Source of the DNA: Eubacteriales bacterium
GTDB lineage: Bacteria > Bacillota > Clostridia > Christensenellales > SZUA-584
Length of the DNA: 7,453 nucleotides
Assembly: GCA_028711205.1 (NCBI GenBank)
Contig: JAQTSP010000128.1
Location: forward strand, 1-7,453
Direction: 5' to 3'
The notes below the pieces were generated by a model that worked only from the letters and a program-made list of their open reading frames with translations, was not told where the DNA came from and did no database searches. Positions within the stretch are counted from its first letter, which is position 1. Every line of letters begins with the position of its first letter. A program made the translations under genes and the position numbers. Of this stretch, positions 1-6,620 are shown piece by piece.

Positions 1-1
1 G

Positions 2-337
2 ATCGTATGTGCTCATATAATATCGGGTATGCTTGCTGCCTGTGCAGGGATTATGCTGAGCGCACGAATGGGGGCGGCTACGATAGATATCGGCGATGAC
101 TGGATGCTGTTTTCATTTGCTGCGCCAATTATCGGTGGAACGCGGCTGGCTGGCGGCAAAATTAGTGTTGCAGGTACGGTAGTGGGTGCGATAATTTTAG
201 CGTCGATGGAAAATGGGCTGGTACATCTAAATATCGACATTTATTGGATGGAATTAATCAGGGGTATTGTCATACTACTGGCAGTTCTTATTGATACGCT
301 CAGAAATGCCAGAAGATATGGAGGGCAAGTGTCATGA
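2..337 (+). CDS. Sugar ABC transporter permease, RbsC-like, C-terminal part
   Basis: This is the C-terminal 111 residues of an integral membrane permease of the ribose/xylose/galactose ABC family (BPD_transp_2); the start lies before the window. It would form part of the inner-membrane channel with the ATPase encoded next. The family-typical block near the end is visible: PIIGGTRLAGG (residues 42-52 of the fragment), then a hydrophobic glycine-containing helix (about 53-68), a short loop ending IYWMEL, and a last hydrophobic helix (about 86-99) followed by the basic tail RNARR. The open reading frame runs without a stop from base 2, so the internal ATG at 29 is not the real start. The stop TGA overlaps the ATPase ATG as ATGA, indicating translational coupling. 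The exact sugar cannot be read from this fragment. Confidence 0.9.
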   Translation: MVCAHIISGMLAACAGIMLSARMGAATIDIGDDWMLFSFAAPIIGGTRLAGGKISVAGTVVGAIILASMENGLVHLNIDIYWMELIRGIVILLAVLIDTLRNARRYGGQVS

Positions 338-1857
338 TTAAACAGACGAATACTGAGACGGTTCTGGAACTGATCAACATATCGAAATCTTTCCCTGGTG
401 TAAAGGCGCTTGATAATGTGAGTTTAAAATTAAAAAAAGGCTCTGTTTTAGCGCTGGTGGGAGAAAATGGAGCAGGGAAATCTACACTGATAAAAATTAT
501 TACGGGTGTATTTAAACCGGATGGTGGAGAAATACGATTACATGGGCAGGAGGTTCGGTTTGACAGCCCGCATGACACCTTTGCAAAGGGAATCAGCGTG
601 GTACATCAGGAACGCAATCTGTGTGATACATTTACCGTGACAGAAAACATGTTTTTGGAACGCATAACGGAAAAATCGACTGAAATTATCAATATTAAGC
701 ACTACCATTGCGAAGCGCAAAAGTATTTGGATATTGTAGGGCTTAATGTTTCTCCCACGGATAGTGTGGATTCTCTCAGATCCGGGCAGCAGCAGCTTCT
801 AGAGATTGCCCGAGCGCTTTCTTCAGATGCAAAGATCATCATGTTGGACGAACCTACCGCTTCTATATCAATAAACGAAGCTGAAGTATTGCTGAAAACC
901 GTCGAGAATCTGAGGGATCAAGGCTATTCTATTATATTTGTAAGCCATAAGCTTGAAGAAGTATTTCGTATTGCCGATAATATCTGCGTTATACGGGATG
1001 GAAAAAATGCCGGTGAATCGTCAGATTTTGACAGAGAAGAACTTATTTTTCGAATGGTCGGACGCGCAGAAAGCAAAAAGATTTACCCGGTACGAGACAG
1101 AACCGACTGTGAAGTGGTACTGGAAGCAAAAGAGATTGTCAGTCGGGAGAATCCGTCGCCTTATTCATTCAAACTACATCGCGGGGATATTTATGGCTGG
1201 TATGGGCTGGTAGGAGCCGGAAGGACGGAGCTTGCTCAGGAATTGATAGGGATAGATCCGGTTACAAGGGGTGCCATAGAAGTCGGCGGAAAAAAAGTGT
1301 CCATCAAGAATCCTAAGGAGGCACTTGAAAAGTATGGGATTGTGTATATCAGTGAGAACCGGAACGAAGAAGGGGTATTTGTTACGCATGATATTGTAAC
1401 GAACATTAGCTCGTCGATAATTAAGAAAATAAGCGGCATACTTGGTTGGGTTAACAGAAAAAAAGAATGTACGCTGGCTAATAAATATATTGATATGCTT
1501 CAAATTAAAACGCCAAGTTTGCAGCAGTATGTTGTTAATCTTAGCGGTGGCAATCGGCAGAAGGTGAGCGTGGCGAAGGGCTTGGCGACCGATCCGCAGA
1601 TCGTGATTATAGATGAACCAACCGTGGGGATCGATATTAAAACAAAAGACGAGATACATGATATCATATGGAAACTTGCGAATGATGGCATTTCAATTAT
1701 ATTGATATCCTCTGATTTAAATGAAATGGTACGCCTGGCTGACAGGATAACGGTATTCAACAATTTTAAGATATGTGCGCATTTAAGCAATACAAAGGAC
1801 TATACCGAGATGAGTAAAAAAATAATGCGACACATTCTTGACCATAAGAGGCAATGA
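334..1857 (+). CDS. Sugar ABC transporter ATP-binding protein (RbsA/MglA-like, two ABC domains)
   Basis: This is a 507-residue duplicated ABC ATPase, the normal length for the RbsA/MglA/XylG family, which powers monosaccharide import at the cytoplasmic face of the permease. Domain 1 has Walker A GENGAGKST (43-51), Q-loop VHQERN (90-95), signature RSGQQQ (149-154), Walker B IIMLDEP (168-174) and an H-loop VSHKLEE (203-209). Domain 2 has the degenerate Walker A typical of the family, GLVGAGRTE (291-299), a perfect signature LSGGN (403-407) and Walker B IVIIDEPT (423-430). Ser replaces the H-loop His (ISSDLNE), which is also usual for domain 2 of this family. The start is supported by GGAGGG at 320-325, eight bases upstream, and by the ATGA overlap with the permease. 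Nothing suggests degeneration. Family assignment is firm, substrate is not. Confidence 0.96.
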   Translation: MIKQTNTETVLELINISKSFPGVKALDNVSLKLKKGSVLALVGENGAGKSTLIKIITGVFKPDGGEIRLHGQEVRFDSPHDTFAKGISVVHQERNLCDTFTVTENMFLERITEKSTEIINIKHYHCEAQKYLDIVGLNVSPTDSVDSLRSGQQQLLEIARALSSDAKIIMLDEPTASISINEAEVLLKTVENLRDQGYSIIFVSHKLEEVFRIADNICVIRDGKNAGESSDFDREELIFRMVGRAESKKIYPVRDRTDCEVVLEAKEIVSRENPSPYSFKLHRGDIYGWYGLVGAGRTELAQELIGIDPVTRGAIEVGGKKVSIKNPKEALEKYGIVYISENRNEEGVFVTHDIVTNISSSIIKKISGILGWVNRKKECTLANKYIDMLQIKTPSLQQYVVNLSGGNRQKVSVAKGLATDPQIVIIDEPTVGIDIKTKDEIHDIIWKLANDGISIILISSDLNEMVRLADRITVFNNFKICAHLSNTKDYTEMSKKIMRHILDHKRQ

Positions 1858-1880
1858 TTTGTGCTCAACATTAGCACAAA
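1858..1880 (+). promoter_or_regulatory. Intercistronic hairpin between ATPase and binding-protein genes
   Basis: The arms TTTGTGCT (1858-1865) and AGCACAAA (1873-1880) are perfect 8-bp inverted repeats with a 7-base loop, starting immediately after the ATPase stop codon. No T-run follows, so it is not a convincing intrinsic terminator. In many binding-protein operons a hairpin at this junction protects the mRNA segment of the binding protein or marks a processing point. A dyad operator site is the alternative. The symmetry is seen directly; the function is inference. Confidence 0.5.
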
Positions 1881-1902
1881 ATAAATATATGAGGAGGGAA
1901 AC

Positions 1903-2991
1903 ATGGAAAAAAAAGTTGCTCTATTATTGGTTTGTCTTCTGATGATTGCATGCGTTTTTGGAGCATGTGATCAAACGACAGAAGATACGACCCAGACAGA
2001 GGAGTCCGAAACAACGGTATCGACTACGGAGGCAACGACAGAGACGGCAACGGAGACGGCGACTGAAGAAGGGTATGTGTTTGCATTTGTTGAGGCTGCG
2101 GTGCATCCGTATTATGCGCCATTCCCGGATGCTGTAGAGACGGCAGCCGAAGATTTTGGTATTCCTGTACCAACAATACAGGCGCCCAGCGATTTTGTGC
2201 AGGAAGACCAGAATACGATTCTTGACGCAATAATTGCACAGGGCGTAGACGGCTTAGCGATGCAGCCATCTGATGCTGTGGCAGCAAATGAGAAGATTTC
2301 CGAGATAGTAGCGATGGGCATACCTGTTGTTGGCTTTGGCGGGGCGCCGGCGGAACCAACGGATATGACTTTCTGCCTGGCTACTGACGTGGCTCAATCG
2401 GCATATGAAGGCACTATTGCTCTGATTGATGCAATGGGTGGTTCAGGAAATGTCGTGCATCTGGCAGGACAACTGGGCGATGTGAATACTGTAGCGCGTA
2501 TGGAAGCCGTTGAGCAAGCATGTGACGAATATCCGGATGTAACTTTGTTACAGACGATAACGGATGTGGATGAGACAGAAGCCGCGCAAAACGCAATCAA
2601 CAACCTGTTGGCATCTTCGGAGGACGAAGTAGACGGAATAATTGCTACAGGCTACAATCAGTCCGTCGCAGTGGCAACGACTTTTACACAGCGCCAAGAG
2701 AACAGGATAAAATCAATAGGCTGTGATACGGACGATGTTGTTCTTCAGGCGATTAGGGATGGTTACATGACCGGTACGATGTCACAGAATCCATGGGGAC
2801 AGGCTTATCTTTGTACTTATGCGCTTAAGTTATTTGCCGATGGATACACATGGGCAGATGATGACGTATTTTTTGTGAACAGCGGATTCTATCTATTAAG
2901 CCAGGATAACGTTGATAACGCCACCGAACTGGCAGCAGCAGCTACGGAGGAACTAATAGCCTCTTTTGAAGGCTATTTCGTCGCTCCGTAA
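1903..2991 (+). CDS. Lipoprotein sugar-binding protein of the ABC transporter (periplasmic-binding-protein type I fold)
   Basis: This is a 362-residue extracellular solute-binding lipoprotein (Peripla_BP_4-like) that would deliver the sugar to the permease and ATPase encoded just upstream. It begins with a basic MEKK, a hydrophobic stretch (residues 5-21) and a lipobox-like VFGAC with Cys22 as the probable lipidation site. A Thr/Glu-rich linker of about 35 residues follows, and the folded part starts near residue 57 (YVFAFVEAA). Family features include the lobe 1 segment ILDAIIAQGVDGLAMQPSD, the hinge-near segment GIPVVGFG, and QNPWGQAYL starting at residue 295. These match ribose- and inositol-type binding proteins, but the ligand cannot be deduced. 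A strong ribosome binding site GAGGAGGG (1891-1898) sits before the ATG. The gene is last in the transporter unit, behind a hairpin and ahead of a terminator, an arrangement consistent with separate tuning of binding-protein output. Confidence 0.93.
   Translation: MEKKVALLLVCLLMIACVFGACDQTTEDTTQTEESETTVSTTEATTETATETATEEGYVFAFVEAAVHPYYAPFPDAVETAAEDFGIPVPTIQAPSDFVQEDQNTILDAIIAQGVDGLAMQPSDAVAANEKISEIVAMGIPVVGFGGAPAEPTDMTFCLATDVAQSAYEGTIALIDAMGGSGNVVHLAGQLGDVNTVARMEAVEQACDEYPDVTLLQTITDVDETEAAQNAINNLLASSEDEVDGIIATGYNQSVAVATTFTQRQENRIKSIGCDTDDVVLQAIRDGYMTGTMSQNPWGQAYLCTYALKLFADGYTWADDDVFFVNSGFYLLSQDNVDNATELAAAATEELIASFEGYFVAP
2038..2067 (+). repeat. In-frame 12-base tandem repeat encoding the TETA tether
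   Basis: Two and a half copies of a 12-base unit (ACR GAG ACG GCR pattern at 2038-2049 and 2050-2061, partial copy at 2062-2067) encode Thr-Glu-Thr-Ala repeats within the linker between the lipidated Cys22 and the binding domain. Such flexible acidic tethers are common in Gram-positive lipoproteins and their length can vary by repeat slippage. Confidence 0.6.
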
Positions 2992-3003
2992 TTTCATTTC
3001 GCG

Positions 3004-3055
3004 TATGCCCGCCGGACAGTTGCTGCAAAACCGGCGGGCATATACTATTTTTATT
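3004..3055 (+). terminator. Rho-independent terminator after the binding-protein gene
   Basis: TATGCCCGCCGG (3004-3015) pairs perfectly over 12 bp with CCGGCGGGCATA (3031-3042) around a 15-base loop, and ATTTTTATT (3047-3055) follows. A long GC-rich stem plus T-rich tail 13 bases after the binding-protein stop is a classic intrinsic terminator. It separates the transporter genes from the catabolic genes, although partial read-through into the mutarotase gene is possible. Confidence 0.85.
3020..3046 (+). promoter_or_regulatory. Weak candidate promoter embedded in the terminator
   Basis: TATACT (3041-3046) resembles a sigma-A -10 box and TTGCTG (3020-3025), in the terminator loop, matches only the TTG of a -35 box, with a short 15-base spacer. 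A transcript would start near 3053 and carry a leader of about 50 bases before the mutarotase gene. The match is poor and is listed only because the operon after the terminator needs some promoter and nothing better was found in 2992-3102. Confidence 0.2.
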
Positions 3056-3090
3056 CTCGCAAAAAAATGTTAGCTTGTCAAGCCTTATAC

Positions 3091-3096
3091 AAGGAG
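3091..3096 (+). promoter_or_regulatory. Ribosome binding site that sets the mutarotase start
   Basis: AAGGAG lies six bases before the ATG at 3103. The earlier in-frame ATG at 3067 is preceded only by an A-run with no ribosome binding site, and the residues it would add (MLACQALYKEQV) do not belong to the family fold. The start at 3103 is therefore preferred. Confidence 0.75.
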
Positions 3097-3102
3097 CAGG
3101 TT

Positions 3103-3450
3103 ATGAAAATGTTTGTATATTTACTAGATCTGAAAGACGACAAAGAAAAGATGCGCTGTTATCTTAAACGGCATAAAGAAGTTGAGCCGGCGGTTCCTCA
3201 AAAACTAAAAGAGCTCGGCGTATTGCATAGCCGGGTCTGTCGCCTTGGAACGCGACTTGTCAATGTTCTTATCACCGAGGATTCCTTTCGCCCGGAGGAT
3301 ATTGCAAAATATACTGATAACGCCACCTGCAAAAAGTGGGACGATGAAATGATGACTTATCAGCAAAAAGCGCCATGCGCCGCAGAGGGCGAATGGTGGG
3401 CGCTGACGGAAACGGTTTTTATGTGCGATACGATAGGAATAGGATCATAA
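3103..3450 (+). CDS. Aldose mutarotase of the L-rhamnose/L-fucose mutarotase family (COG3254, DUF718)
   Basis: This 115-residue protein is close to the usual length of about 105-115 for cytoplasmic RhaM-type mutarotases, which interconvert alpha and beta anomers of 6-deoxyhexoses. Visible landmarks are the N-terminal beta strand MFVYLLDL, the KRHKEVEP segment carrying the family His (about residue 25), CRLGTRLVNVL in the middle, CKKWDDEMMTYQQ (around 80-92), GEWW and the terminal strand ETVF. By memory, the RLGxRL, WDxxMxxYQQ and GEWW features fit the branch characterised as L-fucose mutarotase in oxidative fucose pathways better than RhaM itself, which has WWKYM at the equivalent place. This subfamily call is inference. 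It opens the catabolic gene set, and the first SDR starts 14 bases after its stop. Sugar dehydrogenases use one anomer, which would explain the pairing. Confidence 0.82.
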   Translation: MKMFVYLLDLKDDKEKMRCYLKRHKEVEPAVPQKLKELGVLHSRVCRLGTRLVNVLITEDSFRPEDIAKYTDNATCKKWDDEMMTYQQKAPCAAEGEWWALTETVFMCDTIGIGS

Positions 3451-3464
3451 TATTGGAGCGTTTT

Positions 3465-4201
3465 ATGGATAGAATCGCATTGGTGACAGGCGCTGCCAAA
3501 GGCATAGGCAAGGCGATTGCACAGACGTTGGCAAAGGAAGGTATAGCGGTAGCCATGCTGGATATTGATCAACATAGTGTCACAAATGCCGCCGAAGATA
3601 TGTGTAAAGCCGGTTTGAAGGCCTTGCCTGTAAACATTGATCTTTCGGACTCTGCTCAAATCAGGGCTGCGGTTGATAAGGTCGTATCTGAACTGGGTTG
3701 GCCGGATACTATTGTAAATAATGCGGGACTGGCGCTGGGAACGCCTTTGAGAATGTATCTGAAAGCGAATGGAATCAGGTATTTGCTATCAATTTAAAGG
3801 CAAGCTTTCTATTAATACAGGCACTGATACCTAAAATGGTTGAAAAGCAATTCGGAAGAATCATTAATATTTCCTCTATGGCCGGGGTAATGGGCTCAGA
3901 AAACGCAGGATGTCATTACTGCGCTTCCAAAGCGGGCACGATAGGGCTTGTGAAGTATCTCTCAAAACGATATGCCCGAAACGGCATTACGGCAAACGCT
4001 ATTGCTCCAGGACCGATCGATTCGGAAATGGTACGTGGGTTGGGACAAGAGACATACAGCAATCTGCTCAGTAGTATGCCTATGCGTAAACTGGGAACGC
4101 CCGACGATATTGCGGCCGCTGTGGCGCTGTTGGCCTCGGAAAAAGGCGGATTTATTACGGGAACGGTGCTGGAAATCAGCGGTGGCCAAATTGTTATCTG
4201 A
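3465..4201 (+). pseudogene. Short-chain dehydrogenase/reductase SDR-1, interrupted by a single-base frameshift
   Basis: This is a classical SDR whose reading frame breaks near base 3749. The first frame gives MDRIALVTGAAKGIGKA onward with the cofactor loop TGAAKGIG (8-15), Asp33 at the end of beta strand 2 (suggesting NAD) and NNAG (85-88). After Thr-Pro-Leu it runs out of homology and stops at 3795-3797. The -1 frame takes over at GAG 3749-3751 (ENVSESEWNQVFAINLKASF) and continues through Asn110, Ser138 in INISSMAG, Tyr152 and Lys156 in YCASK, to the TGA at 4199-4201. Restoring one base, most simply TTGAG to TTGGAG, yields a 245-residue protein of normal SDR length with the complete Asn-Ser-Tyr-Lys tetrad. 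The start has GGAG at 3455-3458. It could be a real pseudogene, a sequencing error, or rarely a recoded gene; no good slippery heptamer is visible. Substrate unknown, plausibly a sugar or keto-sugar. Confidence 0.88.
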
Positions 4202-4220
4202 TCGGGCAAAAGAGGTGTTT

Positions 4221-4979
4221 ATGAGTATCATAGACAGATTCAGGCTGGATGGTAAAAAAGCATTTGTCACAGGCGCATCCAAAGGCATAGGGAAGGGATA
4301 CGCCGTTGCTCTTCTGGAAGCAGGCGCGGATGTTGCGATTATTGCGCGGGATTATGAAGCAACGAAAAAAGCAACCGAGGAAATCGCGGTTAAAGGCAGC
4401 AAAGTCATTCCTATCGGTGGCGACGTGTCCAAACCGGAGGATGTACAGCGCATGCTGGCAATGATTTTGGATGAATTTGGTACGATTGATATCGCTGTTA
4501 ATAACGCCGGCATCTGCATTAATAAAAGTACTGAAATGATGACGCTGGATGAATGGCAGCATGTTATGGACGTCAATCTGACAGGCGTATTTCTCGCCGC
4601 AAAGGGTGCGGCAGAAGTCATGATCAAAAACGGGGGCGGGTCTATTATCAACACATGTTCGATGGCGGCGCACATTATACCCGAGCCGCAGTATCACTGC
4701 GCATATAGCGCGTCCAAGGCGGGCTTGCTGCATTTTACAAAATCGCTGGCAGCGGAGCTGGCGCCGTACAATATTCGTGTGAATTGCATCAGCCCTGGTT
4801 ATACGGTTACAGAGCTGACTAAAGACGTTATAAAGCCAAGTTGGTACGAAAGAGTGCCTATGCATAAGGTGGGATCACCCGAGGATCTTCAAGGAGCGCT
4901 TCTTTATTTTGCCAGCAGTGCATCCGCATACACGACGGGCGAGGATCTGCTGGTAGACGGCGGGTTTTGCTGTTGGTGA
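4221..4979 (+). CDS. Short-chain dehydrogenase/reductase SDR-2 (polyol/sugar dehydrogenase-like), fully canonical
   Basis: This is a 252-residue classical SDR, NAD(P)-dependent and probably acting on a sugar, polyol or keto-sugar in the cytoplasm. It has the cofactor loop TGASKGIG (17-24), NNAG (94-97), Asn119 in VNLTG, Ser147 in INTCSMAA and Tyr162/Lys166 in YSASK. The stretch after beta strand 2 is IARD, with Arg43 rather than an acidic residue, which favours NADP(H). The C-terminal end DGGFCCW recalls the mannitol, arabinitol, sorbose and L-xylulose reductase group, whose members end in DGG(Y/F)xxW. This gives a family hint but not a substrate. The ATG at 4221 follows AGAGGTG (4211-4217), 19 bases after the stop of SDR-1. 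Codons further upstream in the same frame overlap SDR-1 and are not needed. It is the only SDR of the four with no visible defect, so it is the best candidate for the main dehydrogenase. Confidence 0.92.
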   Translation: MSIIDRFRLDGKKAFVTGASKGIGKGYAVALLEAGADVAIIARDYEATKKATEEIAVKGSKVIPIGGDVSKPEDVQRMLAMILDEFGTIDIAVNNAGICINKSTEMMTLDEWQHVMDVNLTGVFLAAKGAAEVMIKNGGGSIINTCSMAAHIIPEPQYHCAYSASKAGLLHFTKSLAAELAPYNIRVNCISPGYTVTELTKDVIKPSWYERVPMHKVGSPEDLQGALLYFASSASAYTTGEDLLVDGGFCCW

Positions 4980-4992
4980 GGATAAATAGCCA

Positions 4993-4997
4993 AGAGG
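4993..4997 (+). promoter_or_regulatory. Ribosome binding site that sets the SDR-3 start
   Basis: AGAGG lies eight bases before the ATG at 5006. An earlier in-frame ATG at 4967 lies inside the end of SDR-2 without a ribosome binding site and would add residues with no counterpart in SDR-2, so 5006 is chosen. Confidence 0.7.
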
Positions 4998-5005
4998 TCT
5001 TGAAT

Positions 5006-5761
5006 ATGAATATGGCAGATAAATTAAGTATTAGAGAAAAAAAAGCACTTGTGACGTGTGCAGCGAAAGGCATCGGTAGAGAATATGCCATTGCATTAGC
5101 ACAGGCAGGCGCGTACGTAGCCGTGGTAGATAAGCATTTTGAAGCGGCCAAGCTGATAGCAGAACAAATTGAAAAGTGTGGTGGCAGGTCAATAGCAATT
5201 GGCGCAGATATTTCTATCGAGACAGAGGTCAGCGAAATGATGGAACAGCTGATGATAGCATTCGGGGAAATTGATATTGCCGTTATTTACACAGATAATT
5301 GCATTGCGAAGTCCATCATGGAGACGTCGCTGGAAAAGTGGCAGGGTGCTATTCGTATTAACCTCACAAGCATGTTTGTGACTGCAAAGGCGGTGGGGAT
5401 GGTGATGATCAAGCAGGGATTCGGCTCTATTATTAATACGTCTTCTTTGGCAGGCTATGTTGTTTCTGAGCAGCCTCAGGCTGCTTATAATACCGCCAAG
5501 GCAGGTATACTGCATCTCACACGGTCGTTGGCAGCGGAATGGGCGCCGTATAACGTACGCATTAACAGTATCAGCCATGGATACATGGATTGTGAAATAC
5601 GCGGCCGCGATGATGCAAAGCATTTACTGGAACGTATACCCATGCAAAGAATGGGCAAACTGGAAGAGCTTCATGGTGCGCTCATATACCTGGCGAGTGA
5701 CGCTTCAACATACACAACAGGGATTGACATTCTTGTGGACGGAGGTTTTCGCTGCTGGTAG
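5006..5761 (+). CDS. Divergent SDR-3, paralogue of SDR-2 with an altered cofactor site
   Basis: This 251-residue SDR aligns with SDR-2 over its whole length almost without gaps, about half identical by eye, and shares the end DGGFRCW, so the pair arose by tandem duplication or descends from one subfamily. Catalytic Asn119, Ser147, Tyr161 and Lys165 (YNTAK) are kept. However, the cofactor loop reads TCAAKGIG (17-24), with Cys18 replacing the first glycine, and the NNAGI block reads IYTDN (94-98). The usual SPGY after strand 6 is SHGY, with His191 for Pro. Asp42 ends strand 2, opposite to Arg43 of SDR-2, suggesting NAD if a nucleotide is bound at all. The frame is intact and the hydrophobic pattern preserved, which argues against simple decay. 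It may be a subunit that pairs with SDR-2, an enzyme with changed cofactor geometry, or an early pseudogene. Confidence 0.88.
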   Translation: MNMADKLSIREKKALVTCAAKGIGREYAIALAQAGAYVAVVDKHFEAAKLIAEQIEKCGGRSIAIGADISIETEVSEMMEQLMIAFGEIDIAVIYTDNCIAKSIMETSLEKWQGAIRINLTSMFVTAKAVGMVMIKQGFGSIINTSSLAGYVVSEQPQAAYNTAKAGILHLTRSLAAEWAPYNVRINSISHGYMDCEIRGRDDAKHLLERIPMQRMGKLEELHGALIYLASDASTYTTGIDILVDGGFRCW

Positions 5762-5824
5762 ATGGAAAATAAAGATGTTAATTGGGAGTTTTACCACTGT
5801 GATACCAGAAAATGAGGGGAAATA

Positions 5825-6595
5825 ATGGACAGAGAATTTGAAGGACAAATCGTGGCGGTAACAGGAGCGGCCAGCGGTATAGGGTTAGAAACTGTAAAAG
5901 AATTTACTCAAAGCGGTGCGAAAGTCGTTGCACTTGATATTAACGGCCGGCGATTAGAAAAACTGACGGCAGAGGTGAGTAAAGATGGCTTTAATATTGT
6001 CCCAATGGGCTTGGACATCACAAGCGAGAATGATGTAGCTTCATGTTTTGCGGCAATCAAGGAGAAGTTTGGCCGGCTTGACGTTCTAGTCAATAGCGCA
6101 GGTATTATCACGTTTGTGAAGATGGACAAGTTGGATAGCGTTACATGGGATAAGGTAGTAAACATTAATATGCGGGGTACATTTTTCTGCAGCCGTGAGG
6201 CAGCCGCCATTATGAAGGAACAGAAAAGCGGGGCAATCATTAACATTTCAGCGGGCGCCGCTAAGACCGGCGGAATCAATCCGTCGGCAAGTTACATTGC
6301 TTCAAAAGGCGGTATAAACAGCCTTACGTTTCATTTTGCGGCACAATTGGCGCCGTTTGGTGTGCGTGTGAATGCTATTTGTCCAGGGCCAATAGATACG
6401 CCCATGATGGATGCACAAGTCAGCTTGCCTGGTATAAAGGGAGACGGGAAGTCAAGCGTGGTAAAGTCGGTACCTCTTGGGCTCGGATATCCGGAAGACA
6501 TCGCCTATGGCGTCATGTTTCTGGCATCCAATGTTAGAGCGCGTTATATAACGGGCGAGATTTTGGACATTAATGGTGGGCTGTTCATGGATTAA
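5825..6595 (+). CDS. Short-chain dehydrogenase/reductase SDR-4
   Basis: This is a 256-residue classical SDR of a different branch from SDR-2 and SDR-3. It shows cofactor loop TGAASGIG (13-20), Asp38 in VVALDIN (NAD preference), NSAG (90-93), Asn115 in INMRG, Tyr157 and Lys161 in YIASK, and the C-terminal strand GEILDINGG. The catalytic-serine segment reads IINISAGAAKTGG. By alignment with INISS in SDR-1 and INTSS in SDR-3 the expected catalytic Ser falls on Ala143, while Ser142 is one residue earlier. Activity may depend on whether Ser142 can take over. The start ATG follows GAGGGGA (5814-5820) and lies 63 bases after the SDR-3 stop, the widest gap of the catabolic set. CPGPIDTPMM after strand 6 is standard. 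Substrate unknown; its position suggests a later oxidation step. Confidence 0.91.
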   Translation: MDREFEGQIVAVTGAASGIGLETVKEFTQSGAKVVALDINGRRLEKLTAEVSKDGFNIVPMGLDITSENDVASCFAAIKEKFGRLDVLVNSAGIITFVKMDKLDSVTWDKVVNINMRGTFFCSREAAAIMKEQKSGAIINISAGAAKTGGINPSASYIASKGGINSLTFHFAAQLAPFGVRVNAICPGPIDTPMMDAQVSLPGIKGDGKSSVVKSVPLGLGYPEDIAYGVMFLASNVRARYITGEILDINGGLFMD

Positions 6596-6607
6596 TAAAA
6601 ACACAAC

Positions 6608-6613
6608 AGGAGA
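6608..6613 (+). promoter_or_regulatory. Ribosome binding site ahead of the GTG start of the E1-alpha gene
   Basis: AGGAGA lies seven bases before GTG 6621. The first in-frame ATG (6660) has no comparable site and would remove the first helix expected in E1-alpha proteins, so the GTG start is preferred. Confidence 0.75.
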
Positions 6614-6620
6614 AAAGCAA

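Noticed and set aside
1174..1659. Long antisense ORF of about 160 codons opposite the ABC ATPase
   Set aside because: It mirrors a well-supported ATPase frame, has no ribosome binding site or recognisable domain, and its composition is that of a shadow frame.
3075..3090. TTGTCA (3075-3080) and TTATAC (3085-3090) as a promoter for the mutarotase gene
   Set aside because: They are only four bases apart, so cannot serve together as -35 and -10, and neither has a suitable partner at normal spacing.
3741..3755. Programmed -1 ribosomal frameshift in SDR-1
   Set aside because: The bases around the break do not form an X-XXY-YYZ slippery heptamer in the zero frame, and I saw no obvious downstream stem-loop. 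A lost base is simpler.
3836..4201. Second half of SDR-1 as an independent short gene starting at ATG 3836
   Set aside because: No ribosome binding site precedes it, it lacks the whole cofactor-binding half, and homology continues upstream of the ATG in the same frame back to 3749.
4194..4865. Antisense ORF of 223 codons opposite SDR-2
   Set aside because: SDR-2 shows every SDR motif on the + strand; the antisense product is rich in Cys, His and Arg as expected from reading coding DNA backwards.
5762..5815. A 17-codon ORF beginning right after the SDR-3 stop (TAG-ATG), ending in the TGA that overlaps the SDR-4 ribosome binding site
   Set aside because: Its nearest GGAGG is 16 bases upstream inside SDR-3, too far for a normal start, and the peptide has no recognisable feature. 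Translational coupling is possible but unsupported.
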